Source: Lentisphaeria bacterium (GTDB taxonomy: Bacteria; Verrucomicrobiota; Lentisphaeria; Victivallales; Victivallaceae). From it: a DNA stretch of 40,392 nt. The DNA is taken from contig JAFSYV010000181.1 in assembly GCA_017443585.1 (NCBI GenBank), positions 1 to 40,392 on the forward strand, read 5' to 3'. Position numbers and translations under genes: made by a program. This document shows, in pieces, positions 15,265 to 22,399 of this stretch (the first letter of the stretch is position 1; the number at the start of each line of letters is the position of its first letter). The notes beneath the pieces were generated by a model. It had not been told where the DNA came from. It searched no databases and saw only the letters and a program-made list of their open reading frames with translations.

Positions 15265-16472
15265 AAGATCTGATCCTGCGCCCGGAGCGCCCCGGACAAT
15301 ACCGTAAAATGGAAGAACTGGTCCGCGACGCCTTCTGGGACAGATTTTCGCCCGGATGCTGCGAACACCTCGTGGTCCACAGGATGCGGACCGCCCCCGC
15401 CTGTCTCCCGGAGCTGTGCCTTGCGGCGGAACTGAAGGGCGAACTTGCGGGCGGGATCTGGTACGCCCGGGCCGCGCTCCGCCAGGCCGACGGGAGCAAA
15501 ACCGAAGTTTACACCATGGGCCCCGTGGCCGTGCGGCCCGATCTGCAGAAACGGGGCATCGGCGGCGAACTCATCCGCAAAACTCTGGAGCTTGCCGGAA
15601 AACGGTGTTGCGCCGTCGTCATCTACGGGAACCCCGCCTATTACGGCCGTTTCGGCTTCCGTCCGGCGTCGGAGTTCGGGATCACCGACGCCATGGGCGA
15701 AACGTGCCCCGCCCTTCAGCTCCGCCCCTTCGGGGAAGTTCCGCCGGGAGCCTTCGACGAAGGGGAAGTCTACCACGTCACCCCTGAAGAGGTCCGCGCC
15801 TTCGATTCACTCTTTCCCCATCGTCAGAAGCACCTCGACTCGAAGCAGCTCTTCTTCACCTTCCCCGCCCCGCCGCCGGAGGATCCCCTGCTCAAGCGGT
15901 CGTGGGAACTCCATTGCCGCGCGGAGCAATTTCTGCGGAACTCGGGACTCCTCGAAGCGTGGGAAGGCATCGGCGCCAAGGTCCGCTGCGTGGGCTCGTT
16001 CCGCGCCGGTCTGATGATGAAGGACCGGGATATCGACCTCCACGTCTACACCGAAAGCCTCGATTTTGAGCAGGCCCGCGAAGCGCTGAAGCCCTTTTCG
16101 GCCTCTCCCGGAGCGGAGCTGACCTTCATCGACAATGCGGGAACAGCGGAAAATTGCCTCGAATGGCATCTGAAAATGCCGGACGACTCCGGCGAACTCT
16201 GGACGGTCGACATGATCCAGCTCCCCGCCGGGTCGGAATGGGACGGCTTCTTCGAAGACACCGCCGAAGCGGTCATCGACGCCCTGACGCCCGAGACCCG
16301 CCGCCGGATCCTCGAACTCAAGGCCGCCGAGCCCGACGGCATGAACATCTGCGGCATCGAATTCTGCAAGGCCGTGCTCGACGACCGCGTGAGAACGTGG
16401 GAAGAGTTCCTGAAATGGCGGCAAAGCAACCCGCCGGGGACGCTCCTCAAATGGCGGCCCGGCCGCCCCTGA
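15261..16472 (+). CDS. GNAT N-acetyltransferase fused to a nucleotidyltransferase domain
   Basis: A 403-residue protein. Residues 1-170 are a GNAT domain: strand 4 TMGPVAVRPD followed by the acetyl-CoA loop Q96-K-R-G-I-G101, and IYGNPAYYGRFGF, a motif of the YhbS-like acetyltransferases. Residues about 210-403 carry a polymerase-beta-type nucleotidyltransferase signature: G245-S246-F-R-x-G-L followed by D257-I-D259, with a third acidic residue probably D317 in TVDMIQL. Both active sites look intact. The start is fixed by the promoter (start point near 15206) and by the family opening LILRPERPGQY. The nucleotidyltransferase half resembles small-molecule or 2'-5' oligonucleotide-type enzymes more than tRNA CCA-adding ones, but the substrate is unknown. 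Joined activities of this kind can be antibiotic-modifying; that is only a guess. Confidence 0.8.
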   Translation: MKDLILRPERPGQYRKMEELVRDAFWDRFSPGCCEHLVVHRMRTAPACLPELCLAAELKGELAGGIWYARAALRQADGSKTEVYTMGPVAVRPDLQKRGIGGELIRKTLELAGKRCCAVVIYGNPAYYGRFGFRPASEFGITDAMGETCPALQLRPFGEVPPGAFDEGEVYHVTPEEVRAFDSLFPHRQKHLDSKQLFFTFPAPPPEDPLLKRSWELHCRAEQFLRNSGLLEAWEGIGAKVRCVGSFRAGLMMKDRDIDLHVYTESLDFEQAREALKPFSASPGAELTFIDNAGTAENCLEWHLKMPDDSGELWTVDMIQLPAGSEWDGFFEDTAEAVIDALTPETRRRILELKAAEPDGMNICGIEFCKAVLDDRVRTWEEFLKWRQSNPPGTLLKWRPGRP

Positions 16473-16481
16473 GCTGACCGC

Positions 16482-17576
16482 TTACCGTTTCCCTTTCAGC
16501 GCTTTCTTGAGCACGGGGAGGACGTGCTCGAACATCCGGTAGAACCCCAGATCGTTGGGATGGCAGCCGTCCACCGTGCAGGCGTCGTACATTCTCTTCC
16601 CGAAGAGGGTCTCGCCGTCCACGAAATAAACGTTGCGGTCGCCCGAATCCACGGCATGCTCCCACGTGCGGCGGATGATCTCACGCCGGGCCGGGGCGGT
16701 CTCCTTGTCGGTGTGGAGCACATAGGAGCGGATGTCGCACATGGAAAGGATGACGACCGGCAGCTCCGGCTGCGCTTCGCGGACCGCACGGAAAAAGGGC
16801 TCGTGAGTCGCTTCCAAATGTTCCGGCGAGGGGGCGTTGTGGTCGTAATCCATGACGAAAGCCGAAAGTTCGAGTCTGCCGATGGCCCGGGCGACCGCGA
16901 TCTCGCCTTTGCCGCAGCCGGAAAAGCCGAGATTGACCTGCTCCGCGTCGAGTTCGCGGCAGAGCATGGCGCAGTAGGTGTTCCCCGGACGGGAGGCGCA
17001 TCCCCCCTGGGTGATGGAGGAGCCGTAGAAGAGGACCGGATGGGGCGCCTTGTGCGGCCGGGGCGGCAGGATCGTGCTGCCTTCCTGCAAGCCGATCTCC
17101 ACCTTTTCCACACCGCCGTAGAGGGGAAAATCGATCACCCAGTCGCACAGCAGACGATCCGGATTCTTGCCGCACTCGGCCTCGACCTCAACCGCGCCGG
17201 GATCGGGCCGGAGCGTCCGGTTGTGGAGCAGCCGCCCGCCCGGACTTTTCCGGTAGGTGTCGAAGCCCATGCTGCCCGTCCGGGGCATGTGGTTCATGTC
17301 GCAGCCGTTCGCCAGTTTCGCCCGGATCACCAGCAGGGGAGAGTCGGAACGGAACCGCACGCAGACGCCGGAGGTGTGCCCGGCAAGGCGCAAAGCCCCC
17401 GCATTGACCTCGGCTTCGGTGAAGCTCTTCGGCAGGCGGTACCACTCCCCGCCGTTTTCATCGTACCACGCCAGTCCTTCGATCCGGAAGGGCGGCAGTT
17501 TCACGTCGCGGAAAAGAAACCCGTTCTCATCCGCACCTTCCGTGGAAAAGTTCCTGTCGATCCGGGTGATATCCAT
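16482..17576 (-). CDS. SGNH/GDSL hydrolase with N-terminal beta domain
   Basis: A 364-residue protein. The first about 170 residues are a beta-sandwich of the SsfX3-N-like type (FRIEGLAWYDENGGEWYRLP). The catalytic part starts at FYGSSITQGG with the nucleophile in G185-S186-S187, then GNTYCAML, LGFSGCGKGE (oxyanion Gly), VMDYDHNAP (in the block III position) and DGCHPNDLG carrying the catalytic Asp and His. This G-S-S-I-T-Q-G-G-C-A-S-R-P-G-N form is a well-defined subgroup of putative carbohydrate esterases. AGGAGG stands four bases before the ATG. No signal peptide. It follows the flavoprotein gene by 17 bases on the same strand and probably shares its transcript. The frame is open upstream to 18038 as a shadow only. 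Confidence 0.85.
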   Translation of the reverse strand: MDITRIDRNFSTEGADENGFLFRDVKLPPFRIEGLAWYDENGGEWYRLPKSFTEAEVNAGALRLAGHTSGVCVRFRSDSPLLVIRAKLANGCDMNHMPRTGSMGFDTYRKSPGGRLLHNRTLRPDPGAVEVEAECGKNPDRLLCDWVIDFPLYGGVEKVEIGLQEGSTILPPRPHKAPHPVLFYGSSITQGGCASRPGNTYCAMLCRELDAEQVNLGFSGCGKGEIAVARAIGRLELSAFVMDYDHNAPSPEHLEATHEPFFRAVREAQPELPVVILSMCDIRSYVLHTDKETAPARREIIRRTWEHAVDSGDRNVYFVDGETLFGKRMYDACTVDGCHPNDLGFYRMFEHVLPVLKKALKGKR

Positions 17577-17593
17577 TTTCGCCTCCTCCGGGA

Positions 17594-18211
17594 TCAGCGG
17601 ATGAAGTGCATGGGCTGCCACTCTTCGCCCGCGGGACGGGGCTCCGCCCCCTCGCGGTGGAGATTTTTCAATATCCAGGCCATGTTCCGGCCCAGAGTCC
17701 GCATGGTCTGCATCCCTTCGGTGTCCTGGGCCGTTTCCCCCGGCTCCCGGCCGAAGGCCACGTTCCAGTACTGGGAGCCGACGATGAGGCAGTTGAGCAT
17801 CTCGAAGGGCATGTTCAGGCACTGGAAGGCTGCCGTGGAACCGCCCCGGCGGCAGACCGCCACCGACGCCGCGGGCTTCCCCTGAACTCCCGCCCGGCCG
17901 GAAAAACAGGCGCGCTGGAGCAGGGCCAGCAATGCCCCGTTGGGCTGTCCGTAATAGGTGGGGGAACCGACCACGATCCCGTCGGCTTCGGCGAACTTGG
18001 CCGAAAGCTGATTGCAGACGTCGTCGTCGAAAACGCACCGTCCCCTGCCGACGCAGGCGTAGCAGGCGGCACAGCCCCGGACGGGCCTGGCGCCGATCTG
18101 GAAGATCTCTGTTTCGATCCCCTCCTTGTTCAGAGCGCAGGCGACCTCGGAAAGAGCTCGGAAGGTGTTGCCGTTCTTACGGGGACTCCCGTTGACCAGA
18201 AGAACTTTCAT
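17594..18211 (-). CDS. Iron-sulfur-type flavoprotein (NADPH-dependent FMN reductase family)
   Basis: A 205-residue flavodoxin-fold protein. KVLLVNGSPRKNGNTF is the FMN phosphate loop, followed by GCAACYACVGRGRC (CxxCxxCxxxxxC), the cysteine cluster of iron-sulfur flavoproteins and related NAD(P)H:FMN oxidoreductases. VVGSPTYYGQPNGAL is the second FMN loop. The ATG at 18211 is used here; an in-frame GTG two codons upstream has the better distance to the AAGGA site and could be the true start. It lies 13 bases after an exported flavodoxin gene, so the two redox proteins share a transcript, although they should sit on opposite sides of the membrane. Electron transfer from NAD(P)H to an unknown acceptor is expected. 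Confidence 0.82.
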   Translation of the reverse strand: MKVLLVNGSPRKNGNTFRALSEVACALNKEGIETEIFQIGARPVRGCAACYACVGRGRCVFDDDVCNQLSAKFAEADGIVVGSPTYYGQPNGALLALLQRACFSGRAGVQGKPAASVAVCRRGGSTAAFQCLNMPFEMLNCLIVGSQYWNVAFGREPGETAQDTEGMQTMRTLGRNMAWILKNLHREGAEPRPAGEEWQPMHFIR

Positions 18212-18224
18212 TTTCACAAGATCC

Positions 18225-18812
18225 TTACTTCACCGTGATCCGTTCGGTGACGAACTGTTCCAGCGCGGAAACCTGACTGCGGATCGTGGCGCCCTTGAAC
18301 GCCTGAGCGGGGAGGACCTTGGAATTGGGAAGCACCTGCGCGAAATCCTTTCCGCAGTTCTGCATCCCGCCGCCCCCGTTGGTCTGGAAGAGGCAGACGG
18401 TCTTCCCCTTGAGCACGGCGGCGTTCTGGACGAGGAAGGTGCGCACCGGCGGCGCCATGGTCCCCCACCAGTTGGGCGTGCCGACGAAGACCACGTCGTA
18501 CCTGGCGAGATTCAGCCCCGCCACCTGCCGGATCGGCCGGAGCTTCCGGTTGGCGCACTCCGGTTTCGCTTCGTCGCAGCAGGCCTTGTAGTTGGTGCTG
18601 TAAGGTTTCGCCGCCTTGATCTCGTAGGCCGTCGTCCCGACCTTTTTGGCGATGGTTTCGGCCGCGAAGCGGGTGTTGCCCGTCGGGCTCCACGAGAAGT
18701 ACACCACGCCGACCTTGTCCCCGGTCACGGCCACGGGTTCCGCCGCCGCCTCGGGGGCGCTCCCGAGCAGGAGCCCCGCCATCATCACGCCGCATGCGAC
18801 AAACTTGTTCAT
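18225..18812 (-). CDS. Exported flavodoxin-like protein
   Basis: A 195-residue protein with signal peptide MNKFVACGVMMAGLLLGS followed by AAAEP, hence probably periplasmic. The mature part is a long-chain flavodoxin of the Flavodoxin_4 type: VYFSWSPTGNTRFAAE is the FMN phosphate loop, VFVGTPNWWGTMAPPVRTFL the aromatic loop, and LFQTNGGGGMQNC the third loop. Cys pairs (YKACCDEAKPEC) lie between. Flavodoxins are normally cytoplasmic, so export is unusual, though exported members are known in gut anaerobes. A GGAG site and a strong promoter (18884-18912) precede it. First gene of a unit with an iron-sulfur flavoprotein and an SGNH hydrolase. Confidence 0.85.
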   Translation of the reverse strand: MNKFVACGVMMAGLLLGSAPEAAAEPVAVTGDKVGVVYFSWSPTGNTRFAAETIAKKVGTTAYEIKAAKPYSTNYKACCDEAKPECANRKLRPIRQVAGLNLARYDVVFVGTPNWWGTMAPPVRTFLVQNAAVLKGKTVCLFQTNGGGGMQNCGKDFAQVLPNSKVLPAQAFKGATIRSQVSALEQFVTERITVK

Positions 18813-18883
18813 TTCGAATTCTCCTTTTCAGTTGTGAAAACCGGAAATCCGGGGATCTTCCCGGAAATTCCCTCTTGAGGGAT

Positions 18884-18912
18884 AATATAGCGCACCGACC
18901 TCCGGAAGTCAA
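18884..18912 (-). promoter_or_regulatory. Predicted promoter for the flavodoxin-flavoprotein-SGNH unit
   Basis: Minus strand TTGACT (18907-18912), 17 bases, TATATT (18884-18889). Confidence 0.7.
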
Positions 18913-19041
18913 TGACCGGAAGCCTTTTTTTTGCGATCATTCGGGAGTTCGCCCCTCCCACTTCTTCCGAAGGTATTTCCGGAAGGACCCGTCGCTCCGG
19001 TCGAAGGGGATGACCTTCGAATCGCCGTGCTCCCCCTCTGC

Positions 19042-19383
19042 TTATCTCTTCGTCCCGCGATTGACTCCCTGCGCGTCGCGATAGGTCGTTCCGCTGCCGC
19101 TCCGCGTCGCCGTTCCGGCGTTCCGCCCCTGAGCGTCACGGTAAGTCGTCGTGTTTCCGGACTTGCTCGATGTGCCGACCAACCGCCCCTGGGCGTCGCG
19201 GAAGGTCGAACTGTTCCCGCTGACGGTCTGGGTCCTGATCAGCCGCCCCTGGGGATCGCGGAAAGTCGTGGTGTTGCCGCTGGTGGTGGAGGTCATGGTT
19301 ATCCGCCCCTGCGGATCACGGTAGGTGGCCTGATTGCCGCTTATCGTCACCGTTCCCGTCAGCCGCCCCGACGAATCCCGGAA
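19042..19383 (-). repeat. In-gene tandem array, 60-bp unit, about 5.7 copies
   Basis: The plus-strand word CGCCCC(T) recurs at 19124, 19184, 19244, 19304 and 19364, exactly every 60 bases, and the flanking GCG/GGATCNCGGAA words keep the same register. The unit encodes the 20-residue repeat. Copies differ at third positions and at several codons, so the array is not a recent perfect duplication, yet it should still be able to change copy number by recombination. Confidence 0.85.
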
Positions 19384-19464
19384 GGTTTTCGTTTCCGCGG
19401 CGCCGACGGCGAAGCCGAACGCCGCGGCCAAAAGAATGATTTGCCAGAATTTCATCATGCTCAT
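19042..19464 (-). CDS. Exported 20-residue tandem-repeat protein, unknown function
   Basis: A 140-residue protein. AGGAGG stands five bases before the ATG at 19464 (MSMMKFW), which decides the start. MMKFWQIILLAAAFGFAVGA is a signal peptide. The rest is 5.7 copies of a 20-residue unit of the form [FY]RDxQGRxxGTxTxSGNxTT: FRDSSGRLTGT, YRDPQGRITMT, FRDPQGRLIRT, FRDAQGRLVGT, YRDAQGRNAGT, and a truncated YRDAQGVNRGTKR end. The RD-x-QGR core recalls YD/RHS-type strands, so a repetitive beta structure is likely. No Cys and few large hydrophobic residues after the signal, so it is probably extended or surface-exposed. Not matched to a named family. It stands alone with its own promoter. Confidence 0.8.
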   Translation of the reverse strand: MSMMKFWQIILLAAAFGFAVGAAETKTFRDSSGRLTGTVTISGNQATYRDPQGRITMTSTTSGNTTTFRDPQGRLIRTQTVSGNSSTFRDAQGRLVGTSSKSGNTTTYRDAQGRNAGTATRSGSGTTYRDAQGVNRGTKR

Positions 19465-19493
19465 ACACACCTCCTGTGTCGTTGTTCCGTTAT

Positions 19494-19521
19494 AATATAA
19501 CTCCCGAATGCCGTCAGTCAA
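19494..19521 (-). promoter_or_regulatory. Predicted promoter for the repeat-protein gene
   Basis: Minus strand TTGACT (19516-19521), 16 bases, TATATT (19494-19499). Confidence 0.6.
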
Positions 19522-19645
19522 AACGAAAAACCGGAAAATTCACGACTTTTTTCCCTCCCGGGTCCCTCCGGGGGATCCGGCAGCGCCGGACCGGAGCCCG
19601 GCCCTTCGTTTCACGGAAATTCCGCTCCGCACCCCGGAGCGGGAC

Positions 19646-19673
19646 TTGAAAAGTCGCCGAAAGATGCTATAGT
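19646..19673 (+). promoter_or_regulatory. Predicted promoter for the exported SGNH hydrolase gene
   Basis: TTGAAA (19646-19651), 16 bases, TATAGT (19668-19673). The stretch before it (19522-19645) holds GC-rich inverted repeats, for example TCCGGC/GCCGGA at 19576-19590, but no gene. Confidence 0.6.
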
Positions 19674-19736
19674 ATCGCATCGTCACGATTCTGTGTTCGA
19701 AACGAAAAAGTTTTTGGAAAAAGAAAGGAACGATTC

Positions 19737-20918
19737 ATGAAAATTCGGCACGGCCTTTTGCTGCTGGCCCTCGCGGCGGGAGCGATCATTTCCGCCGAGG
19801 AGATCGAGATCCGGGATTTCAATCTCCCCGGCAACTGGAAAGTCAACTGGAAACCGATCCAGAAAGACCGGATCGCCGACGGCTGGTTCAAGGTGGAGAC
19901 AGCGCAAGTCTGCTCCCTGAGCGTCCGCAGCTACCCCCTGGGCGGCGAAAAGGCGATGGAAAAGCCCTTCACCGGCATCGTCTTCAAGGTCAAAGGCGAC
20001 GGCTCCGACGAATGGGGCCGCATTTCCGTTCAGGCGGGGCCCATGGGGGGATGTTCCTTCTACTTCCCGCTGAAGAGCAAGGAAGTGGTGGAGTACCGCG
20101 CGGCCTTTTCCGACATGGCCCCCACCAACGACAACTCCCGGCTGCCCGCGGCGGCGCTCCGCGCCGGGGAGATCACCGGGTTCCAGCTGGGCGACCGGTG
20201 GAACATCGGTCAGAACAACGCCCGGCGCAAACCTTTCAGCTACGAAGTTTCCGGACTGAAGCTCTCGGATGAAATCAAAGGGAAGTTCGTCCCCGGAAGG
20301 TGCCGGATCGCCCCCGTCGACAGCGTCATCGCCAAGATGAAGGCGAAGAGACCGGTCCTCATTCTCTGCTTCGGCGACAGCATCACCGCCGGAACCTCCC
20401 TGCGCAACAAGGATCAGGATCGCTACGCCACGGTCCTGCAGGGCCTGCTGAGGAAGAAGTACGGCTATGACGGCATCACCGTCCGCAGCGTGGCCGTGGG
20501 CGGCGCCCACACCTACGACTCCATCGGCTGGCTGGACCGGGACCTCGCTCAAGGCAAGCCCGACGCGGCCACCATGCTCATCGGCTACAACAACCGTTCC
20601 AACAGCCAGACCAAAGAGAACTACGCCGCCCATCTGGAACGGTGGCTGGAACTTTTCGCCCTGAAGACCGGAAGACAGGCCCCCGTGGTGCTGCTCCCCA
20701 CGCTCCCGGCGATCTCCCGCTTCCACACCCAGCGGGACATGGCCGAGGCCACGCGCGAAGTCGCGAAGAAATACGGCCTCGCCGTGGCGTCGGCGGATCA
20801 GGAGTTCACGAAACTCGGGCCCGACAAATTGCGCAAGTTCGTCGCCGACGGTGTCCATCCCAATCCGGAAGGACACAAGATCATCGCGAACATCCTGCTC
20901 CGGGCGTTCAGTAAATAA
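19737..20918 (+). CDS. Exported SGNH/GDSL hydrolase
   Basis: A 393-residue protein with signal peptide MKIRHGLLLLALAAGAIISA. Residues about 22-190 form a beta-sandwich, possibly carbohydrate-binding (IEIRDFNLPGNWKVNW; FTGIVFKVKGDGSDEWGR). The SGNH domain begins at CFGDSITAGT with nucleophile Ser215; block II Gly is in AVGGAHTYDS, block III is IGYNNRSN, where the usual G-x-N-D has Asn in place of Asp, and block V is ADGVHPNPEG with Asp371 and His374. The catalytic set is therefore complete. It probably deacylates a polysaccharide or glycoside in the periplasm. A small frame-broken gene follows 33 bases downstream. Confidence 0.85.
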   Translation: MKIRHGLLLLALAAGAIISAEEIEIRDFNLPGNWKVNWKPIQKDRIADGWFKVETAQVCSLSVRSYPLGGEKAMEKPFTGIVFKVKGDGSDEWGRISVQAGPMGGCSFYFPLKSKEVVEYRAAFSDMAPTNDNSRLPAAALRAGEITGFQLGDRWNIGQNNARRKPFSYEVSGLKLSDEIKGKFVPGRCRIAPVDSVIAKMKAKRPVLILCFGDSITAGTSLRNKDQDRYATVLQGLLRKKYGYDGITVRSVAVGGAHTYDSIGWLDRDLAQGKPDAATMLIGYNNRSNSQTKENYAAHLERWLELFALKTGRQAPVVLLPTLPAISRFHTQRDMAEATREVAKKYGLAVASADQEFTKLGPDKLRKFVADGVHPNPEGHKIIANILLRAFSK

Positions 20919-20951
20919 CCTCGGGATCCCGGCCGGAGAGAAGAAGACGAT

Positions 20952-21298
20952 ATGGAAAATCACAATTTCGACCCGAGGGCCTGCAAGACCACCGGAGAGG
21001 CGATGGACGCCCTGCGGCGAATCATCGGTTCGCCGGAGCCGCTGCCCCGGAGCAGCCGTCCCTGGGGCGGCGCCGATGTGGTGATCAGCTTCCGCGCCCG
21101 GCCGGGAGACACGGCCGTCTCGCCAACGCGGCGAACGCGTGTCTGCGGAAGGGAGCGGGGATCACCACCCCCGGACTCTGCGGCGCGGTCCTCGATGAGG
21201 CGGCCAGGATGTACGGAGAGATGAAAGATCACACGTTCCGCGCTCTCCCGGTCGCCTTCAACGGCGAGATCGCCGCCGACCTCGAAAAGGATAAGTGA
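20952..21298 (+). pseudogene. Small gene of unknown family with a one-base frame break
   Basis: The ATG at 20952 has a good GGAGAG/AAGAAG region upstream and reads MENHNFDPRACKTTGEAMD... to about FRARPGD (near 21105), after which that frame turns into Arg/Pro-rich noise and stops at 21222-21224. From about 21112 another frame continues in a protein-like way, GRLANAANACLRKGAG, ITTPGLCGAVLDEA, FNGEIAADLEKDK, and stops at 21296-21298. Joined, they make a protein of about 115 residues. The break equals one missing base or a -1 shift; no slippery heptamer is visible. It may be a pseudogene, a sequencing error, or an unusual programmed shift. I do not recognise the family. Confidence 0.55.
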
Positions 21299-21319
21299 GC
21301 AGGCCGCTCCGGGCGCGGC

Positions 21320-22156
21320 TCAGGCCCTCCCGTCGGGGGCCTGCCCGCCGAGGAGCGCGGCGAGGGCCGCACGGTAGGCGGGGAAGGAAGACCGCCTCGC
21401 CAGGGCCCCCCGGTCGCTGTGCATGAAGCCGCGGATGGGCAGGCAGAGGCTGAAGCAGGGGACCTCCATTTCGGCGAGCGCCCAGGACTCGTCCGGCTCC
21501 GACTCGCAGGGGATCACCCGCTCGGGAGGAACGTAAGGCGGGACATTTTCCGGATCTTCAGGCACGAAGCGCCACTCTTCGGAAAGTTTCCCGATCCGTT
21601 CGATCACCCGCTCGCCGCATGAATCGTCCCAGAAGTCGTTCTCGACGGTGAAGCCTGCCTGTTCCTCCCAGCCCATGTCGGTGACGTCGAGAACCACCGC
21701 CAGGTCGATGCCGATCTTCCGGGACCGGAGGAAACGGACCGTTTCGGCGATCCCCCGCGACTCCGCCTCCTCGTCCCCCGTGAAGGCGACGAGGACGTTT
21801 TCCGGAAGAGTTCCTTCCAGCATCAGAGAGAGGATGGCCGCGTTGGTGGCCGCGTTGTCGAAGGTGCCCCGGAGCAGGCCCTTCCCGGCCTCCTCGCAGA
21901 AGCAGCGAGAGATTCCCGTCGCGCAGTCCGCGTGCGAGGTGACGAGAACGACGGATCTCGGGAGCTCATCGAGCGGCCGGGCCGCGTAGAGGTGGAAGAG
22001 CCCCTGCGGGTTGACCCGCCGGAAGCGGCTGTCCCACAGGAGCCGCTGGATCTCGTCGAGACGGCCGGTGTCGGTAAATCGCTCTCCGTCGTCGCGGCAG
22101 AGCCGCATGACTTGCCCGAGGACGGTAACGATGTCGGGGATCGATCGCTGCCGCAT
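21320..22156 (-). CDS. M28/M20-like zinc peptidase
   Basis: A 278-residue protein. Metal-ligand motifs occur in the order expected for M28/M20-type aminopeptidases: TSHADCATG (His and Asp), GTFDNAATNAA (bridging Asp), FTGDEEAESRG (the catalytic Glu-Glu pair), VLDVTDMGW (Asp) and GFMHSDRG (final His). The length is short but the set is complete. The start MRQRSIP at 22156 is chosen for the GGAG site upstream; the open frame continues further only through the tRNA gene. No signal peptide, so an intracellular di- or aminopeptidase. I see no promoter of its own, so it may be transcribed together with tRNA-Gly just upstream. Confidence 0.75.
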   Translation of the reverse strand: MRQRSIPDIVTVLGQVMRLCRDDGERFTDTGRLDEIQRLLWDSRFRRVNPQGLFHLYAARPLDELPRSVVLVTSHADCATGISRCFCEEAGKGLLRGTFDNAATNAAILSLMLEGTLPENVLVAFTGDEEAESRGIAETVRFLRSRKIGIDLAVVLDVTDMGWEEQAGFTVENDFWDDSCGERVIERIGKLSEEWRFVPEDPENVPPYVPPERVIPCESEPDESWALAEMEVPCFSLCLPIRGFMHSDRGALARRSSFPAYRAALAALLGGQAPDGRA

Positions 22157-22221
22157 TTCGTTTTTCTCTCCTTCCGCTGCCGCCGGCCGATCAGAATTGC
22201 CGGGATCGAAGGCAAAAAAAA

Positions 22222-22297
22222 TGGAGCGAGTGACCGGAATCGAACCGGCGACAATCACGTTGGCAACGTGATGCTCTACCAACTGAGCTACACTCGC
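22222..22297 (-). tRNA. tRNA-Gly (anticodon GCC)
   Basis: A 76-base cloverleaf with encoded CCA. Acceptor GCGAGTG pairs with CACTCGC, the D-arm has AGCTCAGTTGGTAGAGC, the anticodon stem TCACG/CGTGA encloses TTGCCAA (anticodon GCC), and the T-arm is CCGGTTCGATTCCGG. Confidence 0.97.
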
Positions 22298-22315
22298 ACC
22301 TGCTTGATGTCACCT

Positions 22316-22344
22316 AATATATACCCTCAAAGGTGATTTTGCAA
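22316..22344 (-). promoter_or_regulatory. Predicted promoter for tRNA-Gly
   Basis: Minus strand TTGCAA (22339-22344), 17 bases, TATATT (22316-22321), leaving a short leader of about 12 bases before the tRNA. Confidence 0.65.
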
Positions 22345-22354
22345 GCCGGAAATT

Positions 22355-22376
22355 CGAAAAAAAGCGTTTTTTTTCG
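22355..22376 (-). terminator. Possible terminator after the amidase gene
   Basis: An AT-rich inverted repeat, CG-A7-GCG-T8-CG. It could end the amidase transcript with its built-in T tract, but the stem is almost all A-T and hence weak. Confidence 0.35.
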
Positions 22377-22399
22377 CAAAAAACCTTTCTTCCCCCTCC

